NCBI GenBank assembly: GCA_964551545.1
Contig: CAZKCT010000001.1
Span: 1-64,000, forward strand
Direction: 5' to 3'
DNA from: Thiopontia sp964551545
GTDB lineage: Bacteria > Pseudomonadota > Gammaproteobacteria > GCF-002020875
Length of the DNA stretch: 64,000 bases
Position 1 is the first letter of the stretch, and every line of letters starts with the position of its first letter. Position numbers and translations under genes: made by a program. Below the pieces are notes generated by a model. The model saw nothing but the letters and a program-made list of their open reading frames with translations, searched no databases and had not been told where the DNA came from. Of this stretch, positions 52,335-60,699 are shown one piece after another.

Positions 52335-52604
52335 ATGCACTATTCTACACAAATCAAGCCGATCAGCTACATCAAGGCCAATGCTGCAGAGGTGCTGGCG
52401 TCGTTGGCAGAGCAGCATCAGCCACTGGTGATTACGCAGAATGGAGAGGCCAAGGCCGTGCTTCAGGATATTTCCAGTTTTGAGGAGACGCAAGAGACGC
52501 TGGCGCTGCTAAAGGTTCTGGCGTTGGGTAATCAGGAGGTTGAGGCAGATCAACTGATTCCTGCAAGGGAGGCTATTTCTCAATTGCGTAGCAAGTACAG
52601 GTGA
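52335..52604 (+). CDS. Phd/YefM-family antitoxin
   Basis: An 89-residue antitoxin. The N-terminal Phd/YefM DNA-binding fold shows ISYIKANAAEVLASLAEQHQPLVITQNGEAKAVLQDI. The C-terminal part (from about residue 55) would wrap the toxin. It overlaps the toxin gene by GTGA, giving coupled translation. The ribosome site GGGAG precedes ATG 52335. Confidence 0.92.
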   Translation: MHYSTQIKPISYIKANAAEVLASLAEQHQPLVITQNGEAKAVLQDISSFEETQETLALLKVLALGNQEVEADQLIPAREAISQLRSKYR

Positions 52605-52933
52605 GTAGTGATCTGTTTGAGGTGTTTTTGACGCAAGGGGCTGAACAGGATCTGCAGTCAATTACCGATTATATTGCTCTGCATGACTCTCCAGAGCGTG
52701 CTGTATATGTGCTGGATCGGTTGCTTGAGGTGGTTACCAGTCTGGAGAATTTTCCGGAAAGAGGGGATTACCCTAAAGAGTTGTTAAGTTTGGGGATCAA
52801 GGAGTATCGTCAGCTTCACTTTAAACCCTACCGGTTGATTTACCGGATATTGGAAACACGGGTTGTGACCTATCTGATTGTGGATGGCAGGCGAGATTTC
52901 CAGTCTCTATTGGAACGCAGGTTACTGGGTTAA
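52601..52933 (+). CDS. RelE/ParE-family toxin
   Basis: A 110-residue toxin of the RelE/ParE superfamily: GAEQDLQSITDYIALHDSPERA, then KEYRQLHFKPYRLIYRI and the C-terminal VVTYLIVDGRRDFQSLLERRLL. The long first helix pair and the PYRLIYRI strand favour ParE-like gyrase inhibitors or RelE-type mRNases; sequence alone does not decide. GTG start. Its stop TAA shares TTAA (52930-52933) with the stop of the convergent rnt gene. Confidence 0.9.
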   Translation: MSSDLFEVFLTQGAEQDLQSITDYIALHDSPERAVYVLDRLLEVVTSLENFPERGDYPKELLSLGIKEYRQLHFKPYRLIYRILETRVVTYLIVDGRRDFQSLLERRLLG

Positions 52934-53565
52934 AGAGCTATCCCCTCAAATCGCCCACTCATCTGATCCCAATCGTTGACCATCTTGCAAAACAGTTTGG
53001 CGGTCTCCTCGGTATCGTAGAGTGCGGAGTGGGCTGCCTCGTGGTTCCACTCGACCTGGGCCGCCTCCGCCATCCGCGCCAGTACCGTCTGACCATAGAA
53101 GATGCCGCCCAGTGTTGCGGTATCAAAGCTGCTGAAGGAGTGGAACGGACTATTCTTGATCTTGCAGCGCTCAACGGCGGCGTTGACGAAACCAAGGTCA
53201 AACCAGGCATTGTGACCAATGAGAATGGCCCGGCTACAGCCGGTCGCTTTTACCGCCTTGCGGATCGGGTCAAAGATGACCTTCAGTGCCTCCTTCTCCT
53301 CCACGGCCATACGGAACGGATGCCAGGGATCACTGAGGCCGATAAACTCCAGTGCCTTGGGATCCAGGTTGGCGTTCTTGAAGGGGAGTACGTGCTGCTC
53401 ATGGCTCTCCTGAATCGCCAGCTGGCCATTCTCATCGTAATTGAGGATGGAGGCAGCAATCTCCAGCAGTGCATCCTTCTTGGCATCAAAACCACCGGTC
53501 TCGACATCGACCACAACCGGCAGAAAGCCGCGAAAGCGCTTTGCAATAGGGGATTTTCCACTCAT
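52930..53565 (-). CDS. rnt: ribonuclease T
   Basis: DEDD-family 3'-5' exoribonuclease that trims tRNA and other stable RNA 3' ends. 211 residues from ATG 53565; a TTG two codons earlier is possible. Catalytic residues: Asp20 and Glu22 in VVVDVETGGFD, an Asp in HNAWFDLGF and the HSALYDTEETAKLF motif near the C-terminus. Located just downstream of argA. Confidence 0.95.
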   Translation of the reverse strand: MSGKSPIAKRFRGFLPVVVDVETGGFDAKKDALLEIAASILNYDENGQLAIQESHEQHVLPFKNANLDPKALEFIGLSDPWHPFRMAVEEKEALKVIFDPIRKAVKATGCSRAILIGHNAWFDLGFVNAAVERCKIKNSPFHSFSSFDTATLGGIFYGQTVLARMAEAAQVEWNHEAAHSALYDTEETAKLFCKMVNDWDQMSGRFEGIAL

Positions 53566-53567
53566 GC

Positions 53568-54947
53568 TCAATTCCCCTCCAGGGTACGAAGAAAGACCTT
53601 GGAGTTGCGTTTGTAGTTGTAGAGTGACTGGCGCTCAACAGGCAGGTCTGCCAGTTTTGCAGGCTCATACCCCTGTTCACGGAACCAGTGGCTGGTGCGG
53701 GTAGAGAGGACAAAGAGCTGGCGAATCGTCGATCCATCTTTCTGTAGTTGTTGATCGATATGTTGGAGCAGCAGATCACCCCGCCCCTCATCGCGATAGT
53801 CGGGGTGGATTGCAAGGCCGGCGATCTCGGCGACACCGTGACTGGGGTAGGGGTAGAGGGCGACTGTGCCAATGATGGTGCCATCACGCTCCATCACCGT
53901 GAAGTGGTTGATCTCGATCTCCAGTAGCTCGCGAGAGCGGGGAACCAGAATGCCCTCCTCCTCCAGTGGCTGGATCAGCTCGATAATGCCGCCCACATCT
54001 TCAATCGATGCAGGGCGGATCTGGTCGTAGCGGTCGGCGCAGATCATGGTGCCGATGCCGTCACGGGTGAAGAGCTCCTGCAGCAGACTGCCGCTCTCGA
54101 TGCTGTCGATCAGGTGGGCACGCGGCACCCCCTGGCGACAGGCGTGGATGGCACTGATCAGGTGGCGTGCGGTCTGTTCTGGCAGTTTCTTGCGTTGTTC
54201 AAGTGTCTGCTCCGCCTCGTCCGGGGTGAGTTGACGTATCAGCCTCTTGCGCTGGTCAAGCAGCCCCGGCTCGTTGATCAGCGAGAGCATCTTGTCGGCC
54301 TCCAGCTGAATCGCCGCTGAGGTCGCCACATCCTCGCTGCTGAGGTTGAAGATCTCACCGGTGGGGGAGGTGCCGATTGGGGAGAGCAGCACGATGAACC
54401 CACTGTCGAGCAGCTGCTCAATGGCAGGGACATCAATTCTCCGAACCTCTCCAGTATGTTGATAGTCGACCCCTTCACGAACCCCCAGCGGGCGTGCGGT
54501 AACGAAGTTTCCAGAAGTGGTGCGAATGTCAGCGCCTGACATGGGGGAGTTGGGAAGGCCAGTAGAGAGCGCGCCCTCTAGTTCGAGGCGAATAGTTCCA
54601 ACCGCCTCTTTGACGCAGAGCAGGGCCTCATCATTGGTGACCCGCAGGCCGTTGATGATCTCGCTTTCGCTATCGAAATCCTGTAGCCGCTCCTCAATTT
54701 GTGGGCGTGCGCCCGGCACCAGAACCAGACGGACGCCCAGGCTGTTGAGTAGCGCGAGATCCTGAATCAGCTCATGGAAGTGCTGATCCTTCAGCATCTC
54801 GCCGCCAAAGGTGATGACGAAGGTTCGCCCTCGATGTGCGTTAATATAGGGAGCCGCCCCACGGAACTGGGTGACAAAGTCGAGGGCCTGTCGACGAGCG
54901 TTACTGCCTCGTCTCTTTTTGGTTGCGGCTTTTTTGGTAGTCGTCAC
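53568..54947 (-). CDS. argA: N-acetylglutamate synthase ArgA
   Basis: Amino-acid N-acetyltransferase, first step of arginine synthesis. 459 residues: an amino-acid-kinase-like domain (PYINAHRGRTFVITFGGEML, about 32-300) and a C-terminal GNAT domain (AEIAGLAIHPDYRDEGRGDLLL). The start is read as GTG 54947, giving a basic N-terminal extension (TTTKKAATKKRRG) before the family sequence, so the true start may be later. No clear ARG box was seen upstream. Confidence 0.94.
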   Translation of the reverse strand: MTTTKKAATKKRRGSNARRQALDFVTQFRGAAPYINAHRGRTFVITFGGEMLKDQHFHELIQDLALLNSLGVRLVLVPGARPQIEERLQDFDSESEIINGLRVTNDEALLCVKEAVGTIRLELEGALSTGLPNSPMSGADIRTTSGNFVTARPLGVREGVDYQHTGEVRRIDVPAIEQLLDSGFIVLLSPIGTSPTGEIFNLSSEDVATSAAIQLEADKMLSLINEPGLLDQRKRLIRQLTPDEAEQTLEQRKKLPEQTARHLISAIHACRQGVPRAHLIDSIESGSLLQELFTRDGIGTMICADRYDQIRPASIEDVGGIIELIQPLEEEGILVPRSRELLEIEINHFTVMERDGTIIGTVALYPYPSHGVAEIAGLAIHPDYRDEGRGDLLLQHIDQQLQKDGSTIRQLFVLSTRTSHWFREQGYEPAKLADLPVERQSLYNYKRNSKVFLRTLEGN

Positions 54948-55002
54948 GGAGTGGAGTCGGCTGGTTGTAGTGGCTTGCTTGGATTGTAATGGTTCACGAG
55001 TC

Positions 55003-55035
55003 CCTGTAACTGATTCAGGGGTGAGCTAAACAGTT
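55003..55035 (-). repeat. 33-bp dispersed repeat, copy B (argA/metallo-hydrolase intergenic)
   Basis: Inverse copy of 48570-48602, with 15 identical bases (55021-55035) and 13 of 18 beyond. A 14-bp piece of the same motif, CTGAATCAGTTACA, also occurs at 42878-42891 between murA and hisG. The copy includes a small CCCTG/CAGGG inverted repeat. Confidence 0.55.
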
Positions 55036-55065
55036 ATGTTGGAATTATACCCACCGGGGAGAGTC

Positions 55066-55758
55066 ATGGCAGAAATTCATACACTGGAACTTGGGTCGAT
55101 GGAGAACTTCATCCACCTCATCATTGACCGTGCAAGCGGGGAGATGGCGGTGGTGGATCCTGCTTGGGAGGTTGATGAGATCATCGCCTATGCGGATGAG
55201 CATGGGTTGAAGATATCCACCATACTGCTGACGCATGGTCACCATGATCACATCAACGGAGTCGAGGCATTACAGCAGGCGACTGCTGCAACGGTCTATT
55301 TTCATCGTGTTGAGGCCAACTTTTTTGGCTTGGAACATCAAGGTTGGCGCCTGTTTGATTTGCCATTTCGCTGCCAGCTAGGGGAGAGCGAGATTGAGGC
55401 TGTTGGGACGCCAGGTCATACTCCGGGTAGCGTCTGTTACCACACGGGTGAACATCTGGTGACCGGAGATACCCTGTTTGTCTTTGGGTGTGGCCGCTGT
55501 GATCTGGAGGGGGGTGATCCGCTGGCGATGTACCATTCACTACAGCAGCTGCAGGCCCGTTTTAATGGTGAGACCCGGATCTATCCCGGTCATAACTACT
55601 CGGTGCAGTCCACCTCAACATTGTCAGAGGAGCAGGCAGGGAATCCATTTCTCCACTGTGCCAGTGAAGCCGATTTTGTCCACTATCGGATGGTGCTGCA
55701 TGATCAGCAGCGTAGCGCCCCTTATGGGCCGGTTGCTGCTGATCAGATGGCGCTCTAG
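55066..55758 (+). CDS. MBL-fold metallo-hydrolase, glyoxalase II-like
   Basis: A 230-residue metallo-beta-lactamase-fold hydrolase. The metal motif THGHHDH is at residues 56-62, followed by GTPGHTPGSV, VTGDTLFVFGCGRCDLEGGDP and IYPGHNY. The GDTLF.GCGRCDL pattern is shared with GloB-like and ETHE1-like proteins, so a thioester hydrolase or a persulfide dioxygenase are both possible. I chose ATG 55066 behind GGGGAGAG; ATG 55036 is in frame. The stop shares CTAG with the convergent protease gene. Confidence 0.88.
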   Translation: MAEIHTLELGSMENFIHLIIDRASGEMAVVDPAWEVDEIIAYADEHGLKISTILLTHGHHDHINGVEALQQATAATVYFHRVEANFFGLEHQGWRLFDLPFRCQLGESEIEAVGTPGHTPGSVCYHTGEHLVTGDTLFVFGCGRCDLEGGDPLAMYHSLQQLQARFNGETRIYPGHNYSVQSTSTLSEEQAGNPFLHCASEADFVHYRMVLHDQQRSAPYGPVAADQMAL

Positions 55759-57140
55759 CGCATAATCATCTCAAGGATCTTTTCGCCGCGATAGACGCGC
55801 AGAATCACCATCTTATCGGAGAGTGCCGCAGCCTTCTTCGCCTCTTTCAGTGAGGTGACCGGCTGCCGGTTGATAGAGAAGATGACATCATCGGGGCGTA
55901 GCCCCAGGGTCCACCCGGCCTGTTTTGGTTCGACCTGGGTAACGGCAATGCCGCCTGAGGGATAGAGATTGTTCTGGGCTGCGGAGAGTGGAGCCATCTC
56001 TACGCCGCTGAGGTTTGCGTTGAGCGTATCCCCGGAAAGAGTACGGCTCAATGGTTTGCGAATGGTGGCAAAGAGGGTGCGAGGGTGGTTGCCGCGCAGC
56101 AGAGAGAGCTTCACCTCTTTGCCGACCGGGAAGAGGCCGATGGTGGTCTGCAGTTGGGCTGGGTTCTCGACCGGATGGCCATTGATGGCGGTGAGGATAT
56201 CTCCCTTACGTATCCGTGCCTCAGCGGCTGGAGAGTTGCTCTCTACTGCGGTGACAGCCACGCCCTGTCCTTGCGGGATGCGCAGGCTGCGAGCCATGTT
56301 GGAGGAGAGTGGTTTGGTGGTGATCCCGAGATAGCCGCGCTGTACGCCACCGAACTGGATGAGCTGGTTGCTGATCTCTTTGGCCATGTTGACCGGGATC
56401 GCAAATCCGATGCCGACACTGCCGCTGCCATTGGGGGCAAGGATGGCAGTATTGATGCCGACCAACTCCCCATTGAGATTGATCAGTGCGCCGCCAGAAT
56501 TTCCGACATTGATGGAGGCGTCGGTCTGGATAAAGGCCTCGAAGCGTTCCAGTCCAAGGTTGGAGCGTCCCAGTGCGCTGACGATTCCAGAGGTGGCGGT
56601 GTTGCCGAGGCCAAATGGATTGCCGATGGCGATCACAAAATCCCCAACCCGCAGTGTGCTCGAGTTCCCCAGTGGAATGGAGTGGAGATTGGTGGCCTGA
56701 ATGCGGAGCAGGGCGATATCGGTCTCCTGATCGGAACCGATGGTCAGTGCGGGAAAGCTGCGGCCATCCTCCAGTGTCACCTCGATGGCCTCACTCCCCT
56801 CAATCAGGTGGTGGTTGGTGAGGATGTAGCCCAGATGGTGATCAATAATAACCCCGGAGCCTTGTCCGGCTGGATTGCGCCTGAGTGGATCGCGAGGCTG
56901 TGTGGCGTTGAAATCGAACTCTTCCAGCGTGCGGTCCGCCGCTGCGGCCTCTGCAGCACGGCTCAAGGTGGCCGAGATAGAGACCACGGCAGGGATGGCC
57001 TGCTCCAGCATGGGGGCCAATGTGGGCATGCCGCCTCGGCTGCCGAAGGCAAGCGGGGAGATGCCAGCGTGTAGTGGCATGGCAAGCAGCGCCAGTAGTA
57101 CAGCACTCAGAAACTGAGTTCTAAAGATGTTGGGTCTCAC
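55755..57140 (-). CDS. DegP/DegQ-type periplasmic serine protease (two PDZ domains)
   Basis: HtrA-family protease of about 461 residues with a signal peptide (FLSAVLLALLAMPLHA), a protease domain with His in TNHHLI, Asp in TDIALL and Ser in GNSGGAL, and two PDZ domains (the second with GGIAVTQVEPKQAGWTLGLRPDDVIFSINRQPV in fragments). I place the start at GTG 57140, giving a normal signal peptide; the frame is open further upstream without family sequence. DegQ and MucD are the nearest types. It lies downstream of cbpA on the same strand. Confidence 0.9.
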   Translation of the reverse strand: MRPNIFRTQFLSAVLLALLAMPLHAGISPLAFGSRGGMPTLAPMLEQAIPAVVSISATLSRAAEAAAADRTLEEFDFNATQPRDPLRRNPAGQGSGVIIDHHLGYILTNHHLIEGSEAIEVTLEDGRSFPALTIGSDQETDIALLRIQATNLHSIPLGNSSTLRVGDFVIAIGNPFGLGNTATSGIVSALGRSNLGLERFEAFIQTDASINVGNSGGALINLNGELVGINTAILAPNGSGSVGIGFAIPVNMAKEISNQLIQFGGVQRGYLGITTKPLSSNMARSLRIPQGQGVAVTAVESNSPAAEARIRKGDILTAINGHPVENPAQLQTTIGLFPVGKEVKLSLLRGNHPRTLFATIRKPLSRTLSGDTLNANLSGVEMAPLSAAQNNLYPSGGIAVTQVEPKQAGWTLGLRPDDVIFSINRQPVTSLKEAKKAAALSDKMVILRVYRGEKILEMIMR

Positions 57141-57198
57141 TCCTTTGATGCCCCCAAGATTGATGATACCGCTCAAGATGGATGGGAATGGTACACCA

Positions 57199-58116
57199 TC
57201 AGCGCTCAAAATGGCTGCGAGGGTTAAATTGAGTGGCCTCTTCCAATTGCTGGTAGAGGGTTTCGACTTTCTCCTCGGTGGCTGCTGGGGTCTGAATCTG
57301 CAGGGTGATGATTTGATCACCGGCGTTTTTCCCCGGAAGCCCTCTCCCTTTGAGTCGCATCTTCTGTCCACTCTGAGCGCCAGTGGCGATCTTGACGCCA
57401 ACTTTTCCGCCGAGTGTTGGAACGGTTACTTTGCCGCCGAGGGCCGCCTCCCATGGGGTGATCGGTAGGGTTAGCAGAATATTGCTGCCATCAATCTCGA
57501 ACAGTGGGTCGGCCTCAAATTGGACCTCCAATAGCAGGTCACCCCGTTGGCCGCCGGTGCCTCGCTCTCCTTGGCCGCTGAGGCGGATCTTCTGCCCCTG
57601 TTGAATCCCTTTGGGGATACGGATCTCCAGCTTGCGGTGTTCACCTGAGGGTTGAGGGATACGGATGGTGCGACGTGCCCCTTCATAAGACTCCTGTAGG
57701 CGGACGCTAATACGCAGGGTCTGTGGGGAGGGGGTGTGTGGGGCAGAGGAGAATCCGCCTCCGGCAGCGCCGGGGCCCATGCCGCCACCAAAAATGGACT
57801 CGAAGAAGTCGCTGAAGCCTGCTCCGCCACCACCAAATCCTTCGCCAAAATGGCCACCACCACCGAAGCCTGGAGGCGGGCGAAACTCCTGCCCTGCTTG
57901 CCAGTTGGCGCCGAGCTGGTCGTAAGATTGCCGTTTTTCCGGATCTTTGAGTACCTCATAGGCCTCAGCGATCTCTTTGAACTTTTGCTCCGCATTGGCC
58001 TCTTTGCTGACATCGGGATGGTATTTGCGGGCCAGTCGGCGGTACTGCTTCTTGATCTCGGCCTGTGAGGCGTTCCGGTTTACCTCCAGCGTTTTATAGT
58101 AGTCGTGATATTCCAT
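57199..58116 (-). CDS. cbpA: CbpA-type DnaJ co-chaperone
   Basis: A 305-residue class B J-protein. The J-domain with HPD (His33-Pro34-Asp35) is followed by a Gly/Phe-rich linker (about 78-115) and two C-terminal substrate-binding domains (VRLQESYEGARRTIRIP; LPITPWEAALGGKVTVPTL). No zinc-finger CxxCxGxG repeats are present, which separates it from DnaJ. It acts with DnaK; linkage with a periplasmic protease gene suggests a stress-related pair. Confidence 0.93.
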   Translation of the reverse strand: MEYHDYYKTLEVNRNASQAEIKKQYRRLARKYHPDVSKEANAEQKFKEIAEAYEVLKDPEKRQSYDQLGANWQAGQEFRPPPGFGGGGHFGEGFGGGGAGFSDFFESIFGGGMGPGAAGGGFSSAPHTPSPQTLRISVRLQESYEGARRTIRIPQPSGEHRKLEIRIPKGIQQGQKIRLSGQGERGTGGQRGDLLLEVQFEADPLFEIDGSNILLTLPITPWEAALGGKVTVPTLGGKVGVKIATGAQSGQKMRLKGRGLPGKNAGDQIITLQIQTPAATEEKVETLYQQLEEATQFNPRSHFER

Positions 58117-58227
58117 GGTGGAGGGAGCATGCCATTGATGGAGTGAAATTCAATCCATTTTTTGAGGCTACTCTTATGGGGTATACCTGGCTTCCTGTGG
58201 ATAACTCTGTTGAAAGTCTGTTTGTGA

Positions 58228-58243
58228 ACACAAGATGTAGTGT
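58228..58243 (+). promoter_or_regulatory. NrdR-like box 1
   Basis: ACACAAGATGTAGTGT matches 14 of 16 positions of the NrdR consensus (ACACwATATATwGTGT) as I remember it. It lies 271 bp before the nrdJ start. Confidence 0.5.
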
Positions 58244-58363
58244 TTTAGAAAAAAAGTCAATTTTTCTATCCGACTGAAAAAGAAGGGATTTCGTTTAGAA
58301 GAGAGTGTTTAAATACTTTTAATAACATATAGTTATAATGTTTGTAGTGGGTTGCTCTTAGAG

Positions 58364-58391
58364 TTGACAGGATTGTTTTTGCTGCTACTCT
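58364..58391 (+). promoter_or_regulatory. possible nrdJ promoter
   Basis: A perfect TTGACA at 58364-58369 with a poor -10, TACTCT, 16 bp downstream (58386-58391). Transcription from here would start just before NrdR-like box 2, which fits a repressor roadblock. The weak -10 keeps this tentative. Confidence 0.35.
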
Positions 58392-58403
58392 TTCCGGCTC
58401 CAA

Positions 58404-58419
58404 ACACAATATGTTGTGT
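58404..58419 (+). promoter_or_regulatory. NrdR-like box 2
   Basis: ACACAATATGTTGTGT is a near-perfect palindrome and matches 15 of 16 positions of the NrdR consensus. It lies 80 bp before the nrdJ ATG. Repression of the reductase genes by the ATP/dATP-sensing NrdR is the usual function. Confidence 0.65.
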
Positions 58420-58498
58420 TTCTTGCAAAAGTGCAAAAACGCATATTCCAAGAGAGAATCTCTTAAAAGTTCACCAAATAGGGGGGAGAACGACCAAG

Positions 58499-60667
58499 AT
58501 GAAGACAGCTCAGCTACGCTCTGTGCCGGTTCAATCGGCCGACCAATCGCAGACTGCGGTTCCATTTCAGCCCGCATCCATCGATATCTGGGACAAGAAG
58601 TATCGTCTCAAGAGTAAGGATGGCGAGGTTATCGATGAGGTGATCGAAGATACCTACCGCCGTGTTGCGCGCGCACTTTCCGAGGTAGAGGAGACCCCGG
58701 AGCTGAAGCAGCAGTGGTACGAGGCGTTTGTCTGGGCGCTGCAGCATGGTGCAATTCCTGCAGGCCGCATCACCTCCAATGCGGGTGCGCAGGCGCACAA
58801 GCCGGCAACGTCGACCATCAACTGTACCGTATCCGGCACCATCGAAGACTCCATGAACGGAATTCTGGAGAAGGTCCACGAAGCGGGGCTGACCCTGCGC
58901 GCCGGCTGCGGCATCGGTTATGAGTTCTCCACACTGCGCCCAAAAGGGGCCTTTGTTGCGGGGGCGGGTGCCTACACCTCCGGCCCACTCTCCTTCATGG
59001 ATATCTATGACAAGATGTGCTTCACCGTCTCCTCTGCGGGCGGACGTCGTGGCGCACAGATGGCCACCTTTGATGTCGGTCATCCGGATGTGATGGACTT
59101 CATTCGTGCCAAGCGTGAGGATGGTGTGCTGCGTCAGTTCAACCTCTCGTTGCTGGTGACCAAGGAGTTCATGGAGGCGGTGCGCAGTGACTCCGATTGG
59201 CGACTCGCCTTCCCGGTCAGTCAGAAGGTGATTGATAGTGAAGCGCTCGATCTGAACAACCGTGAGCAGATTGCCTGGCGCGAGTGGGCCAACCCCGAGG
59301 GGCTGGTGACCAATGAGCAGGGGCTGGTGGCCTGTAAGGTTTACAAGACCATCCGTGCGCAGCGGTTGTGGGATGTGATCATGTCCTCCACCTACGACTA
59401 TGCCGAGCCTGGCTTCATCCTCATCGACAAGGTCAATGAGATGAACAACAACTGGTTCTGCGAGAATATCCGAGCCACCAACCCTTGTGGTGAGCAGCCG
59501 CTTCCTCCTTATGGCTCCTGCCTGTTGGGTTCGATCAACCTCACCCGGTTTGTCGAGAACCCCTTTACCGATGCCGCCCGTTTTGACTGGGAGAGCTACC
59601 GCAAGACCATCTCGATTTTCACCCGTATGCTCGACAATGTGGTGGAGATCAATGGTCTGCCACTGGGTCAGCAGCGCGATGAGATTCTGACCAAGCGTCG
59701 TCACGGTATGGGGTATCTCGGATTGGGCTCCACCATGACCATGCTGGGCATGAAGTATGGTGAGACAGACTCTGTCGAGTTCACCGAGCAGATTACCCGC
59801 GAACTGGCGGTCACTGGCTGGAAGGCTGGCGTTGATCTGGCGAAAGAGAAGGGGGCGGCCCCTGCGCTGGACCGTGAGTATGAGGTCACTCCTGCCATGT
59901 TGCGGATGCGCCCTGAGATGGCCGAAGATGGCTGGAGCGTCGGAGACCAGATTCTCGGTAAAGTACTGCACGCCAAATACAGTCGTTACATGCAGCAGAT
60001 GGCAGAGGTCGAGCCAGAACTGGTGGCTGATATGATTGAGGTGGGGAGTCGATTTACCCATCACAGCTCGATCGCACCGACAGGCACCATCTCGTTGTCA
60101 CTGGCCAATAATGCCAGTAATGGTATTGAGCCCAGTTTCTCACACATGTACTCACGTAACGTGATTCGTGAAGGGAAGAAGACAAAAGAGAAGGTGGATG
60201 TCCTCTCCTACGAGTTGTTGGCCTACCGTGAGATGATCAACGCCGATGCGGCACCCTATGCCGAAGAGGCAGAGAATCAGCTGCCTGACTACTTCATCTC
60301 CTCCGAGACCATCAATCCAAAGGCGCACGTCGATGTACAGGCGGCGGCGCAGAAGTGGATCGACTCGTCGATCTCCAAAACGGTCAATATCCCCACCGAC
60401 TTTGATTATCAGGAGTTCAAGGATGTCTACCTCTACGCTTATGAGCAGGGGTTGAAGGGGTGCACCACCTTCCGCTTCAATCCGGAGGCCTTCCAGGGCG
60501 TACTGGTGAAGGAGCAGGATCTGGAGAATACCACCTACCGCTTCGAACTGGAGAGTGGGGAGACTATTGAGGTCAAGGGCAATGAGGAGATTGAGTACGA
60601 TGGCGAGATGCATACCGCCGCCAATCTCTACGACGCGCTGAAAGAGGGGTACTACGGAAAGTTCTAG
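58499..60667 (+). CDS. nrdJ: adenosylcobalamin-dependent ribonucleotide reductase, large part (NrdJa)
   Basis: Class II ribonucleotide reductase, making deoxyribonucleotides with a cobalamin-generated thiyl radical and independent of oxygen. 722 residues from ATG 58499, behind GGGGGGAG. One redox Cys is in STINCTVSG; the catalytic Asn-Cys-Glu set is in ATNPCGEQPLPPYGSCLLGSINL. GAQMATFDVGHPDVMDFI and APTGTISL are also conserved. The C-terminal TSCPD and redox-Cys part is encoded by a separate gene directly downstream, as in Pseudomonas nrdJa/nrdJb. Confidence 0.95.
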   Translation: MKTAQLRSVPVQSADQSQTAVPFQPASIDIWDKKYRLKSKDGEVIDEVIEDTYRRVARALSEVEETPELKQQWYEAFVWALQHGAIPAGRITSNAGAQAHKPATSTINCTVSGTIEDSMNGILEKVHEAGLTLRAGCGIGYEFSTLRPKGAFVAGAGAYTSGPLSFMDIYDKMCFTVSSAGGRRGAQMATFDVGHPDVMDFIRAKREDGVLRQFNLSLLVTKEFMEAVRSDSDWRLAFPVSQKVIDSEALDLNNREQIAWREWANPEGLVTNEQGLVACKVYKTIRAQRLWDVIMSSTYDYAEPGFILIDKVNEMNNNWFCENIRATNPCGEQPLPPYGSCLLGSINLTRFVENPFTDAARFDWESYRKTISIFTRMLDNVVEINGLPLGQQRDEILTKRRHGMGYLGLGSTMTMLGMKYGETDSVEFTEQITRELAVTGWKAGVDLAKEKGAAPALDREYEVTPAMLRMRPEMAEDGWSVGDQILGKVLHAKYSRYMQQMAEVEPELVADMIEVGSRFTHHSSIAPTGTISLSLANNASNGIEPSFSHMYSRNVIREGKKTKEKVDVLSYELLAYREMINADAAPYAEEAENQLPDYFISSETINPKAHVDVQAAAQKWIDSSISKTVNIPTDFDYQEFKDVYLYAYEQGLKGCTTFRFNPEAFQGVLVKEQDLENTTYRFELESGETIEVKGNEEIEYDGEMHTAANLYDALKEGYYGKF

Positions 60668-60699
60668 GGGGCTTTTGGTAGCGTAATTGAGGAAAAATC

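Larger units (their letters stand above)
58117..58498 (+). other. 382-bp divergent intergenic region cbpA/nrdJ: regulatory, no gene
   Basis: No ORF with a ribosome site is seen. It carries two NrdR-like boxes, a TTGACA element, and an A+T-rich stretch with TATAAT at 58334-58339. No cobalamin riboswitch pattern was found by eye, although the enzyme downstream uses adenosylcobalamin. Confidence 0.6.

Noticed and set aside
54948..55065. ARG box (ArgR site) upstream of argA
   Set aside because: No pair of TGAAT-N4-ATTCA-type boxes is visible; the GATTCAGG segment there belongs to the dispersed repeat.
56085..57074. A 329-codon open frame opposite the DegP/Q-like protease
   Set aside because: It is antisense to conserved protease motifs and its translation shows no domain.
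58117..58498. Possible cobalamin riboswitch before the B12-dependent reductase
   Set aside because: I could not find the B12-box-like core or the long paired arms in this A+T-rich region; NrdR-like boxes explain the regulation better.
58514..60064. A 516-codon open frame on the minus strand opposite nrdJ
   Set aside because: It lies wholly antisense to a gene with clear catalytic motifs, has no recognisable domain and no ribosome site; long antisense frames are common opposite G+C-biased genes.
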